Assembly (NCBI GenBank): GCA_030613665.1
Contig: JAUWLN010000113.1
Coordinates: 1 to 5,704, forward strand
Source of the DNA: Dehalococcoidia bacterium
Lineage (GTDB): Bacteria; Chloroflexota; Dehalococcoidia; Dehalococcoidales; RBG-16-60-22
Reading direction: 5' to 3'
DNA: 5,704 nucleotides
How positions within the stretch are numbered: the stretch's first letter is position 1; every line of letters starts with the position of its first letter. Below the pieces are notes generated by a model, which was given only the letters and a program-made list of their open reading frames with translations, did not search any database and was not told the DNA's origin. Shown here in pieces: positions 1 through 5,152 of the stretch. The translations under genes and the position numbers were made by a program.

Positions 1-1431
1 CTCCATGTAGTCGATTATGTTGATGGCATCGGGCCTAATAACGTCCGAAAAGTTACTGGAGCGTTCCTCAGCCGTGAAGCTCCATTCCTCCAGCTTAATA
101 TCTTCAAACTTCTCCAATCGGCTTGCCAGCTCCTCCTTCCCCATTTCTGAAGATTGGTAGTAAATAGGGAAGTCGAATTGATTAAGCCGAATAAAGTTGA
201 GTAACATGGCAGTCTTACCAGAATCCGCGGCGCCAGCCAGCGCGATAACGTTGCCGGGATAGGTGTTGAAATAACGCTCAATGCCAAAAGGGTACTTCAG
301 TGCCAAGGGCGTTCTGGTAGTGGCTGCCTTGAAATCAATCAGCCGAACTCTTGTGTTTATGAATCTGAAAAGTTTGTTGTCACGTTGATGACACTCTATT
401 GTCACGCTGTCCTTAAGCCTTTGAATGATCTTCCGTCTGTTTGTTTTCTCTGTAGGAGTTTTAATTTCGAATTCACGGTCTATCTGGTCTACGCTCACCC
501 AGCCAGACGAATCACGGAAAAATTCTTCTATCCTTTTTGCCACTGGCAATGTTGCGTTTCCCCCGTTTTCTCCGACCCCTGTCACACTTTCTGTCACGCT
601 TTTGTCACACTCTATATCTGCGGTCTTGCCATCAGGACAGTTGTTATAAAGAGTATAAATACTATTAGCCATCGGCTTGTGTTCGGGATACTTATAGGCT
701 GATTCAACCGTCTTAAGGATTCGTGCTTCTTCCATGGGTGGTCCATTCTTCAAGTTCCAATCCACCAGAAGGGAAGTGGTCACTCCGATGGGCATAAGAT
801 TGCGGAAATAGCCAGCTAGTTTAATGGCAGTATCACCACGCTCGCCGTCCGCCACACCGGCAAGTGCCCGCATTACCCAATAAGGCTCATTGTTAGTTGT
901 CTCCCTCTTGACCCGTGGCTTGGCTGTAACGTCAATTCCAATCTCGCTGAGGCTTTGAACTTTCCTGATTGGGATATCTGGATTTAAAAGTTCGTATCTG
1001 GCCCCGTCCGGGTGCACCGATGGAGGAGCGATGATGTAGCCACCATCTGATTTAATATCAAGGGCTGGATATTTCTGATTCTTGACGTGTTCGGTGACTT
1101 TCACCCAGACGTGATATCCGCGCGCTGTCTTTGATATACGAGTGAAGTCAAATATGTTCCTGCCTATCTTCTGAGAGCTAACCCTGAAGAATTCCTCGAA
1201 TCCCTCCTCACTGTCAAAGTCCAGCACTACCAACCCGCCGGATACCGAACCACATATCACGGCTAAATTGGTGTCTCGTCCATTGAACCAACCTTTCACC
1301 TGGCCATCATCCGGTCTTGTTTGTTGAAATTGCTTCCATTCGATCACAGGGACCTTGCTTTTGTACGGAATAGGGATAAAGCTCAGACCCTCGTTTCGAT
1401 AGCGCTCTATCAATGACTCTAGATTTTGCAT
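1..1431 (-). CDS. Prim-Pol DNA primase-polymerase fused to RecA-like helicase (C-terminus cut by window edge)
   Basis: A 477-codon open frame runs from ATG at 1431 to base 1 without a stop. The product would prime, and probably unwind, DNA for replication of a mobile element. Residues 15-150 look like the bifunctional primase/polymerase domain (PF09250 type): LDFDSE with D71 and D73 as likely metal ligands, GYHVW with H107, and DIKSDGGYIIAPPSVHPDG from 125. Residues about 190-250 resemble a primase C-terminal helical domain, ending in NGPPMEEARILKTVESA. Residues about 295-360 may be a winged helix. A RecA/DnaB-like ATPase begins near 370, with Walker A GAADSGKT (400-407), YYQSSEMGKEEL (424-435) and a Walker B-like NIIDYME at the cut. 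The start is fixed by GGAGGG seven bases upstream. Base composition is lower in GC than the genes to the right, and the linker (about 270-285) carries an SVT repeat. Such fusions are typical of phages, plasmids and integrative elements. The domain calls are made by eye. Confidence 0.88.
   Translation of the reverse strand, partial: MQNLESLIERYRNEGLSFIPIPYKSKVPVIEWKQFQQTRPDDGQVKGWFNGRDTNLAVICGSVSGGLVVLDFDSEEGFEEFFRVSSQKIGRNIFDFTRISKTARGYHVWVKVTEHVKNQKYPALDIKSDGGYIIAPPSVHPDGARYELLNPDIPIRKVQSLSEIGIDVTAKPRVKRETTNNEPYWVMRALAGVADGERGDTAIKLAGYFRNLMPIGVTTSLLVDWNLKNGPPMEEARILKTVESAYKYPEHKPMANSIYTLYNNCPDGKTADIECDKSVTESVTGVGENGGNATLPVAKRIEEFFRDSSGWVSVDQIDREFEIKTPTEKTNRRKIIQRLKDSVTIECHQRDNKLFRFINTRVRLIDFKAATTRTPLALKYPFGIERYFNTYPGNVIALAGAADSGKTAMLLNFIRLNQFDFPIYYQSSEMGKEELASRLEKFEDIKLEEWSFTAEERSSNFSDVIRPDAINIIDYME
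377..613 (+). repeat. Iteron-like cluster of five TGTCAC repeats inside the primase gene
   Basis: Five copies fit, exactly or nearly, the 12-mer YTGTCACRCTNT: 377-388 (least good), 399-410, 579-590, 591-602 and 602-613. The core TGTCAC starts at 378, 400, 580, 592 and 603, so steps within the two clusters are 22, 12 and 11 bp, close to whole helical turns. All are in the same orientation. A nine-base ACACTCTAT recurs at 391-399 and 607-615, and TGTCA/TGACA at 378-382/389-393 forms a short inverted repeat. In the host gene three copies read as Val-Thr and two are shifted in frame, which points to conservation as DNA. Binding by a replication initiator is an inference. Confidence 0.6.
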
Positions 1432-1568
1432 TTCGCCACCCTCCATACGACACGGAATACGTCAGGCAACAGATAGGATGATTCTGAGGGTGCGGCGTGC
1501 GCTTTAAAAGAGGTAGACTTTGTGTAGGGTGAATTTAGAATTGCTTTGGAGTTATGAAGCTTGGGGCC
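1432..1568. other. Leader region of the primase gene, no gene seen
   Basis: These 137 bp between the primase start and the tmRNA scar hold no convincing reading frame. The primase promoter should lie here on the minus strand, but I see no pair of -35 and -10 boxes good enough to mark. If the element has a recombinase-binding region next to its attachment site, this is where it would be. I found no clear repeats to support one. Confidence 0.4.
1439..1444 (-). promoter_or_regulatory. Shine-Dalgarno site of the primase gene
   Basis: GGAGGG on the minus strand lies seven bases before the ATG at 1431. This is near-ideal spacing and fixes the start of the Prim-Pol protein. Confidence 0.8.
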
Positions 1569-1584
1569 TCCCCCGTCTCCACCA
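1569..1584 (+). mobile_element. Attachment-site scar: 3' end of a tmRNA gene (ssrA)
   Basis: The plus strand reads TCCCCCGTCTCCACCA. This is what the 3' side of a tmRNA T-stem and acceptor stem with encoded CCA look like (…CCGTCTCCACCA in many bacteria). The rest of a tmRNA is absent: no GTTCRA T-loop lies upstream, and the roughly 350 bases a full gene would need fall inside the primase gene. Integration into the 3' end of ssrA or tRNA genes normally leaves such a fragment at one junction and an intact gene at the other. A tRNA with the same acceptor end is a possible alternative target. Confidence 0.62.
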
Positions 1585-1596
1585 GAGAATGAAACC

Positions 1597-1626
1597 AGCC
1601 CTGATGAAAACAGGGCTTTTCTTTTT
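1597..1626 (+). terminator. Rho-independent terminator, probably that of the former ssrA gene
   Basis: A perfect 7-bp stem AGCCCTG/CAGGGCT (1597-1603, 1611-1617) with a 7-base ATGAAAA loop is followed by TTTCTTTTT. It works in the plus direction and starts 12 bases after the tmRNA-like CCA end. No plus-strand gene in the window needs it, so it most likely belongs to ssrA before the insertion. Read on the minus strand, the hairpin follows the DUF454 stop codon but lacks a solid T-run (GGTTTCATTC), so it would be at best a weak terminator for that gene. Confidence 0.85.
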
Positions 1627-1633
1627 ACTTCAA

Positions 1634-2041
1634 TTACCGGTCGCTAACCCTGTTCTGATTCTGGTCTTTCGGGGTCGTTTTTATAAGCATGATATGAACC
1701 GTTACGCCAACAGCTACGACAAGCAATATTACCCTGATAACCAGGGCCTGAACCGCGAAAATGATGGAACAGGCAATCGTTATCCACAGCAGGAGGATGG
1801 TGGCAATTTTTATTTTCCGCGGCATGCCTCTTCCGTCCCGGTAATTGCGCACGTAGGCGCCAAAAAATCTGTTGTTTAATAGCCAGTTATATAACCTCCG
1901 CGAACTGCGCAGATAACAGGCAGCCGCCAGCAGCAGAAAAGGGGTCGTGGGCAGAATGGGAACAAAGATACCAATGATGCCTATCGCGGTGAATACTGTC
2001 CCGGCAAAGATAAGCAGTCCTTTTTTCAGCTTTTTCGGCAT
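1634..2041 (-). CDS. DUF454 (YbaN) family small inner-membrane protein
   Basis: A 135-residue protein. The signature GIFVPILPTTPFLLLAAACY (24-43), the following RSSRRLYNWL and the NRFFGAYVRNYRDGRGMP stretch (57-74) match the DUF454/YbaN family, whose function is unknown. Hydrophobic segments lie at about 7-29, 30-44, 79-97 and 99-120, so it is an integral membrane protein with probably three to four membrane passes, a basic N-terminus (MPKKLKK) and a charged tail. The ATG is the only start codon after the preceding in-frame TAG. Its GAGG lies just two bases before the ATG, unusually close, so initiation may be weak. It is the last gene of the leftward group, 107 bp after glmS. Nothing in the sequence ties it to amino-sugar metabolism. 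It probably faced ssrA convergently before the insertion. Confidence 0.9.
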   Translation of the reverse strand: MPKKLKKGLLIFAGTVFTAIGIIGIFVPILPTTPFLLLAAACYLRSSRRLYNWLLNNRFFGAYVRNYRDGRGMPRKIKIATILLLWITIACSIIFAVQALVIRVILLVVAVGVTVHIMLIKTTPKDQNQNRVSDR

Positions 2042-2148
2042 TTCCTCAGTCTTTTTCTATCTCAACCCTCAGGCGAGCCTGCCTTGACCAGCACTTTGTA
2101 ATCAACGTGATTGGGGGTTCCGCTTCCCTGTGGTAGACTGGAGCGCTG
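2042..2148. other. glmS to DUF454 intergenic gap
   Basis: A 107-bp gap with no gene and no terminator that I can support. It holds two small symmetric sequences: CAGGCGAGCCTG (2070-2081), without a T-run, and AATCA-ACG-TGATT (2100-2112). Either could be chance. No convincing promoter for the DUF454 gene was seen, so read-through from glmS is possible. Confidence 0.4.
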
Positions 2149-3936
2149 CTACTCAACGGTTACGCTCTTCGCCAGGTTCCTGGGGAAATCGATGGGGCAG
2201 CCGCGTTCCTTGGCGGCATAGTAGGCCAGAAGCTGCAGCACCACGGTATTTACCACCGGCGAAAACAATGGCTCGACCTTCGGCACGACAATCACCGAAT
2301 CGGCCACTTCCTCGATCACCTCATCCCCCTCCTCAACCAGGGCGAGCACCGGGGAGTTCCTGGCCTTGACCTCCTTGATGCTGGTCAGCATGGCATCATA
2401 AGTATTATCCGGCGCCACAATCGCCACGACCGGTGCCTCGCTACTGAGCAGGGCAAATGGGCCGTGCTTCAATTCTCCCGCCGCATAGCCCTCGGCATGG
2501 ATATAGGATATCTCCTTCAGTTTCAATGCGCCTTCCAGTGCCACCGGATAGTTGATGCCGCGCCCGATGAAGAAGACGTGGTCATACTTGGCAATCTGCG
2601 CGGCATGCTGCGCGATTTTTTCCTCGTCATCCAGTATACGCTGCACCCTGCCCGGCAACTGCCTCAGTTCTGCAATGAGACTGTCTTTTCGTCTCAAGTC
2701 GATTCTGGCCAGGGGCAGGGCCATCCAGTACAAAGCCATCAGTTGCGCGGTATAGCTCTTGGTCGCGGCGACGCTTATCTCCGGGCCCGCCTGCGTGCAG
2801 AGGACCTGGTCGGCAAGGCGGGTGGCGGAGCTGCCGATGACGTTGGTTATCACGGTTACCGGGCAGCCTTCGCTCCTGAGCTTTTTAATTGCTTTCAGTG
2901 CGTCGGCCGTCTCGCCGGACTGGGTAATGACCACGGCTTGGCTTCGAGCCGAGGTTTGCCCCAGAAAGCCAAACTCGGAAGCTATCTCGGTCCTGACCGG
3001 AACCCTGAATAGTTGCTCCAGAACATATTTCCCGACCAGTGCCGCATGATAGGAGGTGCCACAGGCCAGGATAAGTATTTCCCTTTCACCACCCTCCGTA
3101 AAAATATCCCGGTTAGAATCCGCTTCATCAGCCGTCAGGTAGGCTCTGATGGTATCCCGTATCACCTTAGGTTGCTCGTGGATTTCCTTGAGCATGAAGT
3201 GCTCGTAGCCGCCCTTCTGCGCGTCCCCCACGCTCCATGTCACCTGGTGCGGCTGACGGTCAACCACCTTGCCTTTCCTTTTAACCTGAAAGCCTTCTTT
3301 TCTAACCACAGCGATATCACCGTCTTCCAGATAGACGACCCGGCTGGTGTGGTCCAGTACCGCCGGCACGTCCGAGGCGATGAAGTTTTCCCCATCACCG
3401 ATGCCGATAATCAACGGGCTGTCTTTCCTCGCGGCAATGAGCTCGGGCCTGCCTTCCATGAGCACCGCGATGGCGTAGGAGCCTTCCATCTCAGCCAGTG
3501 CTCTCGCCACTGCCTCCTCCAGGTCGCCGGTAAAATATTTCTCGATAAGGTGAGGAATAACCTCGGTGTCCGTTTCGGAAGTGAAGGTATGCCCCTCTTC
3601 GATGAGCTGCTGATGCAGCTGCTGGAAGTTATAAATTATACCGTTGTGCACCACGGTGATTTTCCCGGTGCAGTCGCAGTGCGGGTGGGCGTTTGCCTTG
3701 GTCGGTCCGCCATGGGTCGCCCATCGCGTATGCCCGATACCGATTTTCCCTTCGAGGCGGCGCGGCAGCTTCTCTTTCAGGACCCCCACCCTGACCGCGT
3801 CCTTGTGCACCTGCAATTTCCCACCGGCCACCGCAATACCGCAGGAGTCATAGCCACGGTATTCCAGCCGGGCCAAGCAGTTTAGCAGGATGGGCTTTGC
3901 CTGTCTTTCCCCGATATAGCCAACGATGCCGCACAT
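2149..3936 (-). CDS. glmS: Glutamine--fructose-6-phosphate aminotransferase (isomerizing)
   Basis: A 595-residue cytosolic enzyme that makes glucosamine-6-phosphate from fructose-6-phosphate and glutamine, the committed step to UDP-GlcNAc. The N-terminal MCGIVGYIG gives the nucleophile Cys2 after Met removal. GHTRWATHG (68-76), HNGIIYNF (97-104) and ETDTEVIPHLI (121-131) complete the class II glutaminase domain. The first SIS domain carries ACGTSYHAA (291-299), TQSGETADAL (338-347) and ATKSYTAQL (391-399). The second carries GRGINYPVALEGALKLKEIS and ELKHGP. E475, H491 and K590 occupy the places of E. coli Glu488, His504 and Lys603, and the end LAKSVTVE is canonical. Length is close to the 609 residues of E. 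coli. It lies 29 bp after the nucleotidylyltransferase gene, so the two are probably cotranscribed. A GGGGAG 12 bases before the ATG is a rather distant ribosome site. The leader is far too short for a glmS ribozyme. Confidence 0.98.
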   Translation of the reverse strand: MCGIVGYIGERQAKPILLNCLARLEYRGYDSCGIAVAGGKLQVHKDAVRVGVLKEKLPRRLEGKIGIGHTRWATHGGPTKANAHPHCDCTGKITVVHNGIIYNFQQLHQQLIEEGHTFTSETDTEVIPHLIEKYFTGDLEEAVARALAEMEGSYAIAVLMEGRPELIAARKDSPLIIGIGDGENFIASDVPAVLDHTSRVVYLEDGDIAVVRKEGFQVKRKGKVVDRQPHQVTWSVGDAQKGGYEHFMLKEIHEQPKVIRDTIRAYLTADEADSNRDIFTEGGEREILILACGTSYHAALVGKYVLEQLFRVPVRTEIASEFGFLGQTSARSQAVVITQSGETADALKAIKKLRSEGCPVTVITNVIGSSATRLADQVLCTQAGPEISVAATKSYTAQLMALYWMALPLARIDLRRKDSLIAELRQLPGRVQRILDDEEKIAQHAAQIAKYDHVFFIGRGINYPVALEGALKLKEISYIHAEGYAAGELKHGPFALLSSEAPVVAIVAPDNTYDAMLTSIKEVKARNSPVLALVEEGDEVIEEVADSVIVVPKVEPLFSPVVNTVVLQLLAYYAAKERGCPIDFPRNLAKSVTVE

Positions 3937-3948
3937 CTTGTCAGATAT

Positions 3949-3954
3949 CTCCCC
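3949..3954 (-). promoter_or_regulatory. Probable Shine-Dalgarno site of glmS
   Basis: GGGGAG on the minus strand lies 12 bases before the glmS ATG, inside the 29-bp gap after the upstream gene. The spacing is longer than usual, which may reduce translation. The start itself is certain because Cys2 must follow the initiator Met. Confidence 0.5.
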
Positions 3955-3965
3955 TTAAGCCTGAG

Positions 3966-5141
3966 TTATACCACCAGACTCCGGTCCGGCAGCCTTCCAT
4001 TTATCAGTTTCAGTGACCGTATCTGGCTGTAGTTGCCGACGATTACGCCCGGCTGTGCCACCACGCTGTTGCCCAGCACACATCCCTCTCCGAGCATCGC
4101 CCCAAAACTGACAGTATGATGTTCGTGGTTAACGGCAATTTCTTCCTGGCCGCGGCACGCAGAGAACTGTCCTTTAATATCACAGCTATTATCAATTACC
4201 GAGTCTTCTATGATGCTGCCCGGGCCGATACTCACGTCGCTGCCGATGACGCTGTTTTTCACCTCGGTGAACGGCGCCATGACAACGTTACTGCCGATGC
4301 TCGTCGCCGGGAAGATGCAGACGCCGGGCCCGATATCACAGCCATCCCCGATAACCACCGGCCCCGCGATATACGAATTGGAACGTATCACCGTACCGTC
4401 GCCGATGGAGACCTCCCCCTTAATCGAAACACCAGCTTCAATGGTGCCGGCTGAGCTCGCCCGGGTCTGCTGCAGGATGGCGGCATTTAGATTCAGGATA
4501 TCCCAGGGATAAATCGCGTCCAGCCATGCGCCCTCGGTTTCCACAGCCTGGATTTTTTGGCCCTGGCTTATCATCCGATTGACAACATCAGGAAGGTCCA
4601 GTTGAGGTTCAACAAAATCGAAAACGGCCTGGCTGAAGGCATATATACCGGTGCTGACCAGGTTGCTGGTCGCTTCTTCCGGCTTCTCAATAATCGCTTT
4701 CACCGTTCCGTGCTGTACCGTCACCACGCCGTACCGCATCGGATTGTCCACCTTCTTTACCAGCACTGCCTCCGGTTTGATGGCGTCGAAGCGGTCAATG
4801 GTCTCCGCAGTAATCAGGTTATCTCCGGGCAGGACCAGGAAACTATCCTTGATGGCTTTTTTTGCCTGGGCCAGCGCGTGTGCCGTACCCAGCTGACGTT
4901 CCTGCGTCACATATGTCAGGTCGACCCCGAAAGGCTCTCCGGAGCCGAAATAGTCAAGCACCTGCTCTTTGTGGTAACCAACCACCAGCACTATATCGCG
5001 AATACCCTTCTGAGCCAGTGCCTCAATTACATACTTCAGAATAGGCTTGCCGGCAATGGACAGCATGACCTTGGGCCGATTCACCGTGAACGGCCTCAAT
5101 CTCTGTCCTTCTCCAGCGGCCAGAATAACTGCCTTTCTCAT
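3966..5141 (-). CDS. GlmU-like sugar-1-phosphate nucleotidylyltransferase with degenerate acetyltransferase domain
   Basis: A 391-residue protein (392 if the ATG one codon upstream at 5144 is used; numbers below use that form). Residues 1-225 are a nucleotidyltransferase domain: LAAGEGQRLRPF (8-19), RPK (23-25), QLGTAHAL (84-91), GDN (107-109, metal binding), EKP (153-155) and YPWDIL (212-217). It should join a sugar-1-phosphate to UTP or dTTP with release of pyrophosphate. Residues about 230-392 are hexapeptide repeats of a left-handed beta-helix (IGDGTVI, IGDGCDIGPG, IGSDVSIGPG). An ungapped alignment to the neighbouring paralogue puts Pro308, Ile311 and Arg331 where that copy has the acetyltransferase His, Tyr and Asn, so acetyltransfer is probably lost. 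The true substrate is open: GlcNAc-1-P, Glc-1-P or another. The second ATG is preferred because AGGAGG lies five bases before it. It is tightly linked to the gene upstream and lies 29 bp before glmS. Confidence 0.9.
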   Translation of the reverse strand: MRKAVILAAGEGQRLRPFTVNRPKVMLSIAGKPILKYVIEALAQKGIRDIVLVVGYHKEQVLDYFGSGEPFGVDLTYVTQERQLGTAHALAQAKKAIKDSFLVLPGDNLITAETIDRFDAIKPEAVLVKKVDNPMRYGVVTVQHGTVKAIIEKPEEATSNLVSTGIYAFSQAVFDFVEPQLDLPDVVNRMISQGQKIQAVETEGAWLDAIYPWDILNLNAAILQQTRASSAGTIEAGVSIKGEVSIGDGTVIRSNSYIAGPVVIGDGCDIGPGVCIFPATSIGSNVVMAPFTEVKNSVIGSDVSIGPGSIIEDSVIDNSCDIKGQFSACRGQEEIAVNHEHHTVSFGAMLGEGCVLGNSVVAQPGVIVGNYSQIRSLKLINGRLPDRSLVV

Positions 5142-5146
5142 CATCC

Positions 5147-5152
5147 CCTCCT
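5147..5152 (-). promoter_or_regulatory. Shine-Dalgarno site overlapping the upstream stop codon
   Basis: The minus strand reads TGAGGAGGGGATGATG. The stop codon TGA (5154-5152) shares its A with AGGAGG (5152-5147), followed two bases later by two adjacent ATGs. Spacing is two bases to the first ATG and five to the second, so the second is the likely start. The arrangement implies translational coupling of the two paralogues. Confidence 0.75.

Larger units (their letters stand above)
1..1584. mobile_element. Right end of an integrated element (island, ICE or prophage), probably inserted in ssrA
   Basis: This is an inference from four things seen together: a mobile-element type replication protein as the terminal gene, lower GC than the flank, a tmRNA 3'-end remnant at 1569-1584, and an orphan terminator just beyond it. 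The rest of the element, including any integrase and the restored intact ssrA, would lie to the left of the window. No integrase or transposase is visible here, so the type of element cannot be told. Confidence 0.6.

Noticed and set aside
15..287. Minus-strand frame of 90 codons
   Set aside because: It lies wholly inside the Prim-Pol/helicase gene on the same strand in another frame. The longer frame has recognisable Walker A and Walker B motifs there.
377..613. CRISPR array
   Set aside because: The repeats are only 6-12 bases, spaced by 0-10 bases within clusters, and lie inside a coding gene, so they do not fit CRISPR repeat and spacer sizes.
385..702. Plus-strand frames opposite the primase gene (including 425-649)
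   Set aside because: They are antisense to the primase linker and winged-helix region, have no ribosome site or recognisable motif, and are explained as shadows.
1520..1879. Plus-strand frame of 119 codons across the junction
   Set aside because: It runs through the tmRNA remnant, the terminator hairpin and the antisense of the DUF454 gene. A real gene would not be read through its own terminator, and the protein resembles nothing I know.
2070..2081. CAGGCGAGCCTG hairpin as a terminator of glmS
   Set aside because: The stem is at most five pairs with a two-base loop, or four with a four-base loop, and no T-run follows on either strand.
2100..2112. AATCA-ACG-TGATT as an operator
   Set aside because: Five-base arms in a single copy are expected by chance, and no promoter elements could be placed around it.
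3013..3885. Plus-strand frame of 290 codons, with 2464-3012 and others opposite glmS
   Set aside because: They are antisense to the certain glmS gene. Long shadow frames are common opposite GC-rich genes, and no ribosome site or domain supports them.
3937..3965. glmS ribozyme upstream of glmS
   Set aside because: The gap is only 29 bp and the preceding sequence is coding. The ribozyme needs well over 100 bases of leader.
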